A stretch of DNA of 64,000 nucleotides from JBQLZQ01 sp052168355. Its GTDB lineage: Bacteria; Pseudomonadota; Alphaproteobacteria; DSM-16000; Inquilinaceae. The notes beneath the pieces were generated by a model. The model searched no databases, was not told where the DNA came from, and was given only the letters and a program-made list of their open reading frames with translations. Position numbers and translations under genes: made by a program. The stretch's first letter is position 1. Each line of letters begins with the position of its first letter. This document shows, piece after piece, positions 28,657 to 37,244 of the stretch. The stretch lies in the NCBI GenBank assembly GCA_052168355.1, contig JBQLZQ010000016.1:23066-87065 (forward strand). Reading direction: 5' to 3'.

Positions 28657-31026
28657 ATGCATTCGATGTCCTCCTCCGCCACTTGGCGCCGGTTGTTGCC
28701 GATTATCGTGGCCCTGTTCTGGACCGTTGGGGACGGTGCCATGGCGCAGGTCCCTCAAGCGGCCATGCCCGAACAGACGGGAGAGTCCGCGGCAGCGTCC
28801 GAGACAACGCCGCAGCAGGACATCCGCGATCTGATCGATACCCTGGAGGATGAGGGACGGCGGGCGGAACTGATCGAGCAGCTTACCCTGCTGCTCGATG
28901 CCCAGGCCGAGGCGGCGCCCGACCAGGCCGACGGGTTGACGGTGTCCAGCTTCGGCACCCGGACGCTGGACTACCTTTCGAACCGAATCAGCATGATCGG
29001 CGATGATTTGGCCAAGGTCGGCGAGGCGGTGGCCGATCTGCCACGTGTCGTGACCTGGGTACGGCATCAGATCGATAACCCGGTCGCCCGTGACCGCTGG
29101 ATCGAAGTCGGGATCGGTCTCGTCGTCATCCTGGGCGCCGGTCTGGCGGCGCGCTGGATCGTCGCGGGTCTTCTTGCCAGACCGCATCGCGCCGTCGAGG
29201 GGCAGGGCAACGGGCACCGCCTGGCCCGATTGCCGCTGGTGCTCGGGCGGTTGGCGCTGGAATTGGCGCCTGTCGCCGCGTTCGGCATCGCCGCCTACGG
29301 CGCGCTGACGTTTCTCGACGCCAGTCGTCTTGTGCATCTCGTCTCGCTGACGGTGATCAACGCCGCCATGATCACGGGCGTAACCGCGGTCCTCGGCCGG
29401 GCCATCCTGGCGCCGGGCAAGCCGGGCTTGCGTGTTCTTCCGCTCAAGGACGAGACCGCCAGCTATATCTATGTCTGGATCCGCCGACTGGTTTTCACCG
29501 GCATCTACGGTTTTTTCCTGGTCGAGGCCGCCGCGCTGATCGGCCTGCCGGCGGCCGCGCGCCACTTCCTGTTCCATCTGGTCGGCTTCCTTTTGATCGG
29601 CCTGATGATCGTGCTGGTGCTCCAGAACCGTCGCGACGTGGCGGCCGCCATCCGCGGCCGGGCGCAGGCGTCGGGACCGATCGCCGCGTTCGGGCGACGT
29701 CTGGCGGACATCTGGCACATCGTCGCAATCCTGTATCTGCTGGTCGGTTACGGCATATGGGCCTTCGACGTGGAAGGCGGGTTCTCGTTTCTTGTCCGCG
29801 CCACGGCGCTGACAGCGATTATCGTGATCGCGGCAAAACTGGCGTCGATGATCGCGAAATGGGGCCTGAGACGCCTGTTCTCCATTACCCCGGAGCTCAG
29901 CCAGCGCTATCCGGGTCTGGACGCCCGCGCCAACCGGTATCTGCCGGCGTTCGAGAAAGGCGTGCGGATCATCATCTACCTGCTGGCCGGGCTGGCCATT
30001 CTGGATGTCTGGAATCTTGGCGGGCTGCAGTGGCTGAGCGGCGGCTTCGGCCGTCAGGTGACCGAGGCGGTCATTACCCTTTTCGTCGTGCTGCTCGTGG
30101 CCGTCGTGATCTGGGAGGTCGTCAACGGCGCCATCGAGCGGCGTCTCAACCGGACGGATTCGGACGGCGTGCTGCTGGAGCAGAACCCTCGGGTGCGCAC
30201 GCTGCTGCCGTTGCTGCGTAACGCCTTCATGGTTGTCCTCGTGGTCATTGTATCGCTGATCGCGTTGGCGGAGCTGGGCATCAATATCGCCCCGCTGCTG
30301 GCCGGCGCCGGCGTCATCGGCCTGGCCATCGGTTTCGGATCCCAGGCGTTGGTCAAGGACGTCATCACCGGTTTGTTCATCCTGTTCGAGGACACGATGT
30401 CCGTCGGCGACGTGGTCAATCTGGGCGGCACGGCCGGGTTGGTCGAGGGCATGAGCATCCGCACCGTGCGCCTGCGGGACCTGTCGGGCACGGTCCACAC
30501 CATCCCCTTCGGTGAGGTGGCGTCCGTGTCCAACCTGACCAAGGAATTTTCGTTCTATGTGATGGACATAGGCGTCGCCTATCGGGAGGACGTGGACCAG
30601 GTCATTCAGGTCATCAAGGATCTGGGAGCGGAGCTGGAAGCCGATCCCGAGTACGGCCGCGAGATGCTGGCGCCGATCGAAATCATGGGTGTCGATGCCT
30701 TCGCCGACAGCGCGGTGGTGATCAAGGCCCGGCTGAAAACCCGCCCGATCAAGCAATGGTTCGTCGGCCGCGAATTCAACCGTCGCATGAAGAACCGGTT
30801 CGACGAGTTGGGCATCGAGATCCCGTTCCCGCACATGACCGTCTATTTCGGCGAGGACAAGGAAGGCAAGGCGCCCCCGGCCCACCTCAACGTCGAATCG
30901 CAGACGATTGCCGAAGCGTTGCTGACCGAACGGTCAGGCGGGCGATCCAGGGCGGATCCCGCGCCCGATTTCAAGACCCCCGACGCGCTTGGCGACGACG
31001 CCCCCGAAAGCACTCCAGGGAACTAA
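28657..31026 (+). CDS. MscS-family mechanosensitive channel with long N-terminal region
   Basis: The 789-residue protein starts with a signal-like segment (TWRRLLPIIVALFWTVGDGA) and a periplasmic helical region. Many membrane helices cover about 165-610. The MscS core follows: LAGAGVIGLAIGFGSQALVK, FEDTMSVGDVVNLGGTAG, and SGTVHTIPFGEVASVSNL. The cytoplasmic beta/alpha vestibule follows, with a polar tail. An ATG at 28579 lies inside the palindromic repeat and is rejected; 28657 or 28666 fits the signal peptide. It should release solutes on hypo-osmotic shock. Confidence 0.92.
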   Translation: MHSMSSSATWRRLLPIIVALFWTVGDGAMAQVPQAAMPEQTGESAAASETTPQQDIRDLIDTLEDEGRRAELIEQLTLLLDAQAEAAPDQADGLTVSSFGTRTLDYLSNRISMIGDDLAKVGEAVADLPRVVTWVRHQIDNPVARDRWIEVGIGLVVILGAGLAARWIVAGLLARPHRAVEGQGNGHRLARLPLVLGRLALELAPVAAFGIAAYGALTFLDASRLVHLVSLTVINAAMITGVTAVLGRAILAPGKPGLRVLPLKDETASYIYVWIRRLVFTGIYGFFLVEAAALIGLPAAARHFLFHLVGFLLIGLMIVLVLQNRRDVAAAIRGRAQASGPIAAFGRRLADIWHIVAILYLLVGYGIWAFDVEGGFSFLVRATALTAIIVIAAKLASMIAKWGLRRLFSITPELSQRYPGLDARANRYLPAFEKGVRIIIYLLAGLAILDVWNLGGLQWLSGGFGRQVTEAVITLFVVLLVAVVIWEVVNGAIERRLNRTDSDGVLLEQNPRVRTLLPLLRNAFMVVLVVIVSLIALAELGINIAPLLAGAGVIGLAIGFGSQALVKDVITGLFILFEDTMSVGDVVNLGGTAGLVEGMSIRTVRLRDLSGTVHTIPFGEVASVSNLTKEFSFYVMDIGVAYREDVDQVIQVIKDLGAELEADPEYGREMLAPIEIMGVDAFADSAVVIKARLKTRPIKQWFVGREFNRRMKNRFDELGIEIPFPHMTVYFGEDKEGKAPPAHLNVESQTIAEALLTERSGGRSRADPAPDFKTPDALGDDAPESTPGN

Positions 31027-31607
31027 ACCTGTCCTTCGGCCAGTTCCGCCTCCAGCGCCTCGGGCGAGGCGGCGTCGATGACCCGCCGGGCGACGGCAAA
31101 GGAAAACCCGCCCCTGGCCAGGGCGGCCAGATCCCGGTCGCGGCGCTCGGCGCGGGCGGCGGCGTCGCGGTAGGGTCCCAGCCGACGGCGGCGGGCCAGC
31201 GCCATGGCGGCGGCTAGGTCCGGGTCGCCCTGCTCCTCGGCCAGGGCCGCCAGCGCGTCGTCGATCAGTCCGGCGGCCACGCCCTTGTCGGTCAGCGTCG
31301 CCCGGATGAGTCGGGACGATCGGCCGCGCCGGGCCAGGCTCGCCGTCTGGGCCTGGGCATAGCGCGCATCGTCCAGAAGACCGCTGGCGGTGAACCGGCG
31401 CACGATGTCGGCAACGGCCGCCGCCCCTTCATCCCGGTCGGTGTCGTGGATTCGTGCGGAGGCCTCGACCCGGCGCATCAGAACCTGGCGCAGGTTTTCC
31501 GCCGACGATGCATAGCGCTGGAGATAGAACAGGGCGACGTTGCGCAGCGAGTCCGGTGTGACGCGGCGCGGGCCGCGCCGGTCGCGTTTGGATTTGGAGG
31601 CGGTCAT
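31023..31607 (-). CDS. recX: RecA regulator RecX
   Basis: The 194-residue protein shows three RecX-type helical repeats: ALFYLQRYASSAENLRQVLM, DIVRRFTASGLLDDARYAQA with RGRSSRLIRATLTDKGVAAG, and GGFSFAVARRVIDAASPEAL. RecX binds inside RecA filaments and limits their growth. recA is not in the window. The gene is convergent with MscS (4-bp overlap of the ends) and divergent from the permease gene at 31684, leaving a short promoter gap. Confidence 0.92.
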   Translation of the reverse strand: MTASKSKRDRRGPRRVTPDSLRNVALFYLQRYASSAENLRQVLMRRVEASARIHDTDRDEGAAAVADIVRRFTASGLLDDARYAQAQTASLARRGRSSRLIRATLTDKGVAAGLIDDALAALAEEQGDPDLAAAMALARRRRLGPYRDAAARAERRDRDLAALARGGFSFAVARRVIDAASPEALEAELAEGQV

Positions 31608-31683
31608 GGCAGCCGTGCGCGGTTTGCCAAACGGCCATCCCCGGCGCTATGGTCCGGCCCCCATTTCCTTCTTGAACGCGTCC

Positions 31684-32487
31684 ATGAAATCATCTCTTTC
31701 CCCTTCGTTGCGCGACATCGGCCGGGTCAATTGGATCGGCCTTGGCACGCTGTACCGCAAGGAAGTCTCCCGGTTCCTCAAGGTATTCACGCAGACGGTG
31801 GCCGCGCCGGTCGTCACCACGCTGCTGTTCTACACCATCTTCGCCCTGGCGCTGGGCGGCGTGGTGCGGATGGCCGGCAGCGTGCCGTTCCTGGAATTTC
31901 TGGCCCCCGGCCTGGTCATGATGTCCATGGTCCAGAACGCCTTTGCCAACACCTCCTCGTCGGTGATGATCGCCAAGATCCAGGGCAACATCGTCGATGT
32001 GCTGCTGCCGCCGCTGTCGCCGTCGGAACTGCTGGTCGGGTATGTCGCCGGCGGCGTGACGCGGGGTCTTCTGGTCGGGCTGGTGACGTTTATCGCCATC
32101 CGGCTGTTCGTGCCGGTCGGTATCCACAACCCGGCCTTTATCCTGTTCCACGGCGTCGCCGCGTCGATGCTGCTGGCGCTGGTCGGGGTGATCGGCGGCA
32201 TCTGGTCCGACAAATTCGACCATATCGCCGCCGTCACAAACTTCGTGGTGACCCCGCTGGCGTTTCTGTCGGGCACCTTCTACACCATCGACCGGCTTCC
32301 CGAAGGGTGGCAGATCGTGGCCCATCTCAACCCGTTCTTCTACATGATCGACGGGTTTCGCTACGGTTTCATCGGCCAAAGCGATGGCACGCTGATCGCG
32401 GGATTGGCGGTCATGACCGCCATCAATGTGGCGCTGTGGCTGCTGGCCCACCGGATGCTCGCCACCGGCTACAAGCTCAAGGCGTGA
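31684..32487 (+). CDS. ABC-2-type transporter permease (first of a tandem pair)
   Basis: The 267-residue protein has six hydrophobic segments and typical ABC-2 features: LGTLYRKEVSRFLKVFTQTV at the N-terminus, ILFHG-like loops, PLAFLSGTFYTIDRLPEGW and LNPFFYMIDGFRYGF. These families export drugs, polysaccharides or lipids and need a separate ATPase, which is not adjacent. The protein is paralogous to the next gene, with matching motifs at the same positions. The ATG at 31684 fits the conserved start. Confidence 0.9.
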   Translation: MKSSLSPSLRDIGRVNWIGLGTLYRKEVSRFLKVFTQTVAAPVVTTLLFYTIFALALGGVVRMAGSVPFLEFLAPGLVMMSMVQNAFANTSSSVMIAKIQGNIVDVLLPPLSPSELLVGYVAGGVTRGLLVGLVTFIAIRLFVPVGIHNPAFILFHGVAASMLLALVGVIGGIWSDKFDHIAAVTNFVVTPLAFLSGTFYTIDRLPEGWQIVAHLNPFFYMIDGFRYGFIGQSDGTLIAGLAVMTAINVALWLLAHRMLATGYKLKA

Positions 32488-32501
32488 GAGGCGGTCCGGC
32501 C

Positions 32502-33308
32502 GTGGATGGGGCGACGGGGTACCGGCCGCCCCGGCATATCGGCGCCGTTCATTGGATGGGCGTGCGCACCCTGTATGTGCGTGAGCTGAGGCGCTATCTG
32601 AAGGAGTGGCTGGAGACCATCGCCGCGTCGGCCTTTGCCACGATCATGTACCTGGCCATTTTCCTGTTCGCCCTGGGTCCGGCACGGGAAACGGTCGAGG
32701 GGGCGGCGGTGATCGGTTACATCCTGCCGGGGCTGGTGCTGTTCTCGATCCTGACCCGGGCGGCCGAGACGACGGTGTTCAGCATCGCCTTCGACAAGAT
32801 GGAAGGCGCCATCGGCGATGTGCTGTCCAGCCCGATCACCCCGTCGGAAACGGCGGCCGCCTATGCCCTGGCCGGGGCGACCAGCGGCCTGATCACCGGC
32901 CTGCCGGTGGTCGTCGTAGCCTTCCTGGTGTTCGACATGCCCGCTTCTCAGCCCTGGCTGCTGGTGGCCTTTGCCCTGGGTGGGGCGCTGATGCTGTCCC
33001 TGACCGGCATGGCGGTCGGCATCTGGGCCGACAAATGGGACCATGTCTCGGCGTTTTTCGGGTTCTTTCTAATCCCGCTCACCTTTCTGTCGGGGCTGTT
33101 CGCGCCCATCGACCGACTGCCCCAGCCCCTGGCCGTGCTCGTCCAGGCCAATCCGATCTTCTACGTCATAGACGGGTTCCGGGCCGGCGCCATCGACGTG
33201 CATACCGCGCCGGTCTGGCTCAGCCTGTCCGTGGTCGCGGTCTCGGTCGCAGCCCTTTGGGTGTTGTGCGATCGGCTGCTGGCCAGCGGATGGAAGCTGA
33301 AACCGTAG
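32502..33308 (+). CDS. ABC-2-type transporter permease (second of the pair)
   Basis: The 268-residue protein repeats the layout of its neighbour: TLYVRELRRYLKEWLETI, FSILTRAAETTVFSIAF, TFLSGLFAPIDRLPQPL and ANPIFYVIDGFRAGAI. I chose GTG 32502 (GAGAGGCGG upstream), which gives an N-terminus like that of the first permease. GTG 32484, overlapping the upstream stop as GTGA, is the alternative. Two unequal permeases would suit a heterodimer. A terminator follows at 33399-33425. Confidence 0.88.
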   Translation: MDGATGYRPPRHIGAVHWMGVRTLYVRELRRYLKEWLETIAASAFATIMYLAIFLFALGPARETVEGAAVIGYILPGLVLFSILTRAAETTVFSIAFDKMEGAIGDVLSSPITPSETAAAYALAGATSGLITGLPVVVVAFLVFDMPASQPWLLVAFALGGALMLSLTGMAVGIWADKWDHVSAFFGFFLIPLTFLSGLFAPIDRLPQPLAVLVQANPIFYVIDGFRAGAIDVHTAPVWLSLSVVAVSVAALWVLCDRLLASGWKLKP

Positions 33309-33350
33309 CGATTCGGGGAAACCGGACACCGTTCGGCGGCTCCCGGATCG

Positions 33351-33379
33351 TTGACAGACAGGGTGTTCCGGCGTTTATT
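33351..33379 (+). promoter_or_regulatory. sigma-70-type promoter upstream of argD
   Basis: TTGACA (33351-33356), a 17-bp spacer and TTTATT (33374-33379) form the best promoter match seen in the window. Transcription from about 33386 would run through the terminator at 33399-33425 before argD, so it would give a leader with an attenuator-like structure. Confidence 0.55.
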
Positions 33380-33398
33380 CGCACTCCAAGGCCGGTTT

Positions 33399-33425
33399 GG
33401 CGCGGAAGGAGACCGCGCCTTTTTT
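33399..33425 (+). terminator. intrinsic terminator between promoter and argD
   Basis: GGCGCGG (33399-33405) and CCGCGCC (33413-33419) form a perfect 7-bp stem with a 7-nt loop, followed by six T residues (33420-33425). It may end the permease transcript or attenuate argD, whose promoter-like sequence lies just upstream. Confidence 0.75.
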
Positions 33426-33472
33426 CGTTTCATGCCGACCGGATCGACCGCCAAACGGTGGAGGGAAAGCCG

Positions 33473-34663
33473 ATGATCAGCGCCGTCATGCCGACCTATG
33501 CCCGGCCGGACATCGCCTTCGAGCGGGGCGATGGGGCCTATCTGTTCGACACCAAGGGACGACGCTATCTCGATTTTTCCTCGGGCATCGCGGTCACCTG
33601 CCTCGGCCATTCCCACCCCCATCTGGTGCGGGCCCTGTGCGAACAGGCGGAAAAGGTGTGGCACGTCTCCAACCTGGTGCGCATTCCGGGGCAGGAACGC
33701 CTGGCCGAACGGCTGGTCGCCGCCACCTTCGCCGACACGGTGTTCTTCAGCAATTCCGGCGCCGAGGCCTGGGAAGGCGGCATCAAGCTGTGCCGCAAAC
33801 ATATGAGCGCCACCGGGCGGCCCGAACGCTGGCGGGTGATCACCGTCGGCGGCGCCTTTCACGGCCGGACCCTGGCGGCGATTTCGGCTGTCCGCACGGC
33901 CAAGCTTGTCGACGGCTTCGGCCCCCTGGTCGACGGGTTCGATCAGGTCGCCTTCGGCAATCTGAACGAACTGCGCATGGCCATCACCGATCAGACGGCC
34001 GCCATCTGCGTGGAACCGGTGCAGGGCGAGGGCGGCATTCGCGCCGCGTCGCTGGATTATCTGCGCGGCCTGCGCGCCGTTGCCGACGAATTCGGCCTGC
34101 TGCTCTTTTTTGACGAAATCCAGTCTGGCTATGGCCGGACTGGCAAGTTCTTCGCCCATGAATGGGCCGGCATCACGCCGGACGTGATGTGCGTCGCCAA
34201 GGGTATCGGCGGCGGCTTTCCTTTCGGGGCGGTCCTGGCGACCGAGAAGGCGGCCGTCGGCATGACGCCGGGCACCCACGGCACCACGTTCGGCGGCAAT
34301 CCGCTGGCCATGGCGGCGGGCAACGCCGTGCTCGACGTGATGCTCCAGGACGGGTTTTTCGAACGCGTCGACCGGATTGCCCGTGTGCTCTGGCAACGGC
34401 TCATCGATCTCCAGTCCCGCCATCCCTCGGTGATCGAGGAGGTGCGGGGCGCCGGTCTGATGCTCGGCCTCAAGTTGCGGCCGCCGGTGGCCGACATGGT
34501 TCCGGCCCTTCGCCAGGCCGGGCTGCTGACCGTGCCGGCGGCCGAAAACGTGGCGCGGCTGCTGCCGCCGCTGATCATCGGGGAGGAGCATGTGGACCAG
34601 GCGATCCAATGCCTGGATGCCGTATTCGCGGACGCATCGGTGTCGGCGGCGGAGACGTCATGA
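33473..34663 (+). CDS. argD: acetylornithine/succinylornithine aminotransferase
   Basis: This 396-residue PLP enzyme makes N-acetylornithine from the semialdehyde in arginine synthesis and can act in lysine synthesis. Signatures are FSSGIAVTCLGHSHPHLV, FFSNSGAEAWEGGIKLCRK, TVGGAFHGRTLAAISA and FDEIQSGYGRTGKFFAHE. VAKGIGGGFPFGAVL holds the Schiff-base lysine. The ATG at 33473 follows GGAGGGAAAG. The stop overlaps the argF start (ATGA, 34660-34663). Confidence 0.95.
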   Translation: MISAVMPTYARPDIAFERGDGAYLFDTKGRRYLDFSSGIAVTCLGHSHPHLVRALCEQAEKVWHVSNLVRIPGQERLAERLVAATFADTVFFSNSGAEAWEGGIKLCRKHMSATGRPERWRVITVGGAFHGRTLAAISAVRTAKLVDGFGPLVDGFDQVAFGNLNELRMAITDQTAAICVEPVQGEGGIRAASLDYLRGLRAVADEFGLLLFFDEIQSGYGRTGKFFAHEWAGITPDVMCVAKGIGGGFPFGAVLATEKAAVGMTPGTHGTTFGGNPLAMAAGNAVLDVMLQDGFFERVDRIARVLWQRLIDLQSRHPSVIEEVRGAGLMLGLKLRPPVADMVPALRQAGLLTVPAAENVARLLPPLIIGEEHVDQAIQCLDAVFADASVSAAETS

Positions 34664-35571
34664 CCGAACCGCGGCATTTCCTCGATCTGCATTTGATCGA
34701 ACCGACGCGTCTGCGCGCCATCGTCGACGACGCGGCGGCGATGAAGCGCGACGATCCGTCCGGCGCGCGGACAAAGCCCCTGGCCGGCCGGACTTTGGCC
34801 ATGATCTTCGAAAAGCCGTCGACCCGCACGCGGGTTTCGTTCGAGGTGGGGATGCGCCAGCTTGGCGGCGAGACGATCATGCTGACAGGCGCCGAGTTGC
34901 AGCTTGGCCAGGGCGAAACCATCGCCGACACCGCGCGCGTCCTGTCGCGCTATGTCGACGCCATCATGATGCGCACCTATGGCGAGGACCGGCTGACCGA
35001 GATGGCGGCCCACGCCACGGTGCCGGTGATCAACGGGCTGACCGACGAAACCCATCCGTGCCAGCTCATGGCCGATGTCATGACGTTCGAGGAGCGCAAG
35101 GGGCCCATTGCCGGGCGCACGGTGGCGTGGTCGGGCGACGGCAACAACGTCGCCCGGTCATGGATCCGCGCGGCGGTGCAGTTCGGGTTCGAGTTGCGCC
35201 TGGCTTGTCCGGACTCGCTCATGCCGCCGGCCGATCTTCTGGATTGGGCGCAGTCGAACGGCGGCCGGGTGATCGTCGGGACGGAACCGGATGCGGCGGT
35301 GCGCGGGGCCGACTGCGTGGTGACCGACACCTGGATCTCGATGGGCGATACGGACGGGCCCCGGCGCCACAATCTGCTGCGGCCCTACCAGGTGGACGAG
35401 CGGTTGATGGCCAAGGCCGCGCCGGACGCGCTGTTCATGCACTGCCTGCCGGCCCACCGTGGCGAGGAGGTCACGGATGGCGTCCTCGACGGACCCCATT
35501 CCGTGGTGTTCGACGAGGCCGAGAACCGCCTTCACGCCCAAAAAGGGATCCTGATGTGGTGTCTTGGATGA
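34660..35571 (+). CDS. argF: ornithine carbamoyltransferase
   Basis: This 303-residue enzyme forms citrulline from ornithine and carbamoyl phosphate. The carbamoyl-phosphate site is FEKPSTRTRVSFEVGM near residue 50, with NGLTDETHPCQLMAD near 127 and FMHCLPAHRGEEVTDGV near 260. AWSGDGNNVARSW is the conserved turn before the ornithine domain. Translation is probably coupled to argD through the ATGA overlap, and hslO follows 64 bp later, a common alphaproteobacterial order. Confidence 0.96.
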   Translation: MTEPRHFLDLHLIEPTRLRAIVDDAAAMKRDDPSGARTKPLAGRTLAMIFEKPSTRTRVSFEVGMRQLGGETIMLTGAELQLGQGETIADTARVLSRYVDAIMMRTYGEDRLTEMAAHATVPVINGLTDETHPCQLMADVMTFEERKGPIAGRTVAWSGDGNNVARSWIRAAVQFGFELRLACPDSLMPPADLLDWAQSNGGRVIVGTEPDAAVRGADCVVTDTWISMGDTDGPRRHNLLRPYQVDERLMAKAAPDALFMHCLPAHRGEEVTDGVLDGPHSVVFDEAENRLHAQKGILMWCLG

Positions 35572-35635
35572 CGGCGAACCGAGAGGTTCGTGCCCGCATT
35601 GACCGGCGAGCGCCAGGCCCCACCTAAACCTCACA

Positions 35636-36559
35636 ATGGCCCAATCCTCACCCACTCCTTCCACGGCCGATCCCATCACGTCCGCCGCCGACATGGTGCA
35701 ACCGTTCCAGATCGAACGGTCGGGTCTGCGCGGCCGCATGGTGCGGCTGGGACCGGCGTTGGATCGGATCCTCGCCCAGCACGATTACCCCGAGGCGGTG
35801 TCCATCCTGTTGGCGGAAACGGCCGCCCTGGGCGTTCTTCTGGCCAGCGCGCTGAAATACGACGGGGTCTTCACCTTGCAGGCCAGCGGTGACGGCCCGG
35901 TGTCGATCCTGGTGGCGGATGTCACGACCGATGGCGCCCTGCGGGCCTATGCCAAGTTCGATGCCGACGCCGTACCGAAGCGGGGCGTGCTTGGCGATCT
36001 GATCGGCAAGGGCCATCTGGCATTTACGGTCGACCAGGGGGAGTTCACCGACCGGTATCAGGGCATCGTGGCGCTGACCGGCGATACTCTGGCCGAATGC
36101 GTCCAGCACTATTTCCGGCAGTCGGAGCAGATCGATGCTGGCATCGCCCTGGCGGTGCGGCGAACAGACGGGTCCTGGTGCGCCGGTGGGCTGTCGATCC
36201 AGCGGCTGCCCGATGCCGAGCGAGAGGTTCCGGCCAGCGACCGGGAGGATGACTGGCGCCGCGCGATGATCCTGATGAACAGCGCCACCGATGCGGAACT
36301 GCTGGACCCGGCGTTGGCGCCCAACGCGCTGCTCTATCGTCTTTTCCACGAGGACGGTGTCCGCGTGTACGACCCGGCGCCGATCCGGGCCGCGTGCCGG
36401 TGCGCGCGCGAACGGGTCGAACGGATGCTGGCAGCCCTGCCGCGGGACGAGGTGACCGATCTGAAGGAGGACGGTGCGGTCCGGGTCACATGCGAATTCT
36501 GCAACACCGAATACACGTTCGACGATGCCGCCTTGGCCCTGCTGTATGGCGAGCCGTGA
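35636..36559 (+). CDS. hslO: 33-kDa redox chaperone Hsp33
   Basis: This 307-residue holdase is switched on by oxidation of its C-terminal zinc center. Visible are the N-terminal domain (VSILLAETAALGVLLASALK) and the redox ligands CRCARERVERML (CxC) and VTCEFCNTEYTF (CxxC) near residues 245 and 283. The length is close to that of E. coli Hsp33 plus a 20-residue N-terminal extension. It follows argF in the same direction. Confidence 0.95.
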   Translation: MAQSSPTPSTADPITSAADMVQPFQIERSGLRGRMVRLGPALDRILAQHDYPEAVSILLAETAALGVLLASALKYDGVFTLQASGDGPVSILVADVTTDGALRAYAKFDADAVPKRGVLGDLIGKGHLAFTVDQGEFTDRYQGIVALTGDTLAECVQHYFRQSEQIDAGIALAVRRTDGSWCAGGLSIQRLPDAEREVPASDREDDWRRAMILMNSATDAELLDPALAPNALLYRLFHEDGVRVYDPAPIRAACRCARERVERMLAALPRDEVTDLKEDGAVRVTCEFCNTEYTFDDAALALLYGEP

Positions 36560-36646
36560 TCGTTGAGGGCATGGGAAGGCCTTGATCTGGCCGCAGTCGC
36601 CGCCGCATATGACACTGTCCCCGCACCAGCCATCCGCGTGGTATCG

Positions 36647-37234
36647 ATGCCGCTTCCTTTGACCCGCCGCACCTTCGTGATCTCCGCCCTTGCCGTCGCC
36701 GCCTGCAAGCCGCCGCCGCCGCGCACGGTGCCGGAAATAACCTTTGCCCACCTCCAGCCGATCGCGCTGGATGTCGCACGGGTCGAGGTCGTCCAGACCT
36801 ATGCCCCGGCAATGGAGCCGCCGTTTGTCGACCATCTGTTTCCCCAGCCGCCTGCGGAGGTGCTGCGGGGCTGGGCCCAGCAGCGCCTGCGCGCCGTCGG
36901 GTCCACCGGGTCGGCGATACTGACGATCCAGAACGCCAGTGTGCGCCAGGAACTTCTGGCGCGCACCGGGGGGCTGCGGTCGATCTTCACGGTCGATCAG
37001 TCGGAACGCTACACCGCCGATTTCGCGGTCCGGCTCGATGCCGTCAGCCCGGCCGTGGGGGTCGGCGCCAACACCGTGGCGACGGCCCAACGCACCATCA
37101 CCGTGCCGGAGAACGCCACCCTGGCCCGGCGGGAGGAAACATGGTTCGCGCTTACGGAAAACACCGTGCGCGACCTGGAAGTCGCGCTGGAGGCCAACGT
37201 CCGCCGCCACATGGGGCCTTTGATTCGCGGGTAG
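36647..37234 (+). CDS. hypothetical lipoprotein
   Basis: The 195-residue protein starts with RRTFVISALAVAAC, a lipoprotein signal with Cys20, then a proline run (KPPPPRTVPE). The mature part is mixed alpha/beta and ends RDLEVALEANVRRHMGPLI. I do not recognise the family; similar short lipoproteins follow hslO in some relatives, but that is from memory of gene order and not verified. The ATG at 36647 is preferred because an earlier frame start would put the signal inside. Confidence 0.7.
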   Translation: MPLPLTRRTFVISALAVAACKPPPPRTVPEITFAHLQPIALDVARVEVVQTYAPAMEPPFVDHLFPQPPAEVLRGWAQQRLRAVGSTGSAILTIQNASVRQELLARTGGLRSIFTVDQSERYTADFAVRLDAVSPAVGVGANTVATAQRTITVPENATLARREETWFALTENTVRDLEVALEANVRRHMGPLIRG

Positions 37235-37244
37235 GGCCCGACTT

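Noticed and set aside
31446..33308. A 620-residue frame that includes the second permease
   Set aside because: Its first half is the wrong register of the first permease gene; only the part from about 32502 is permease-like.
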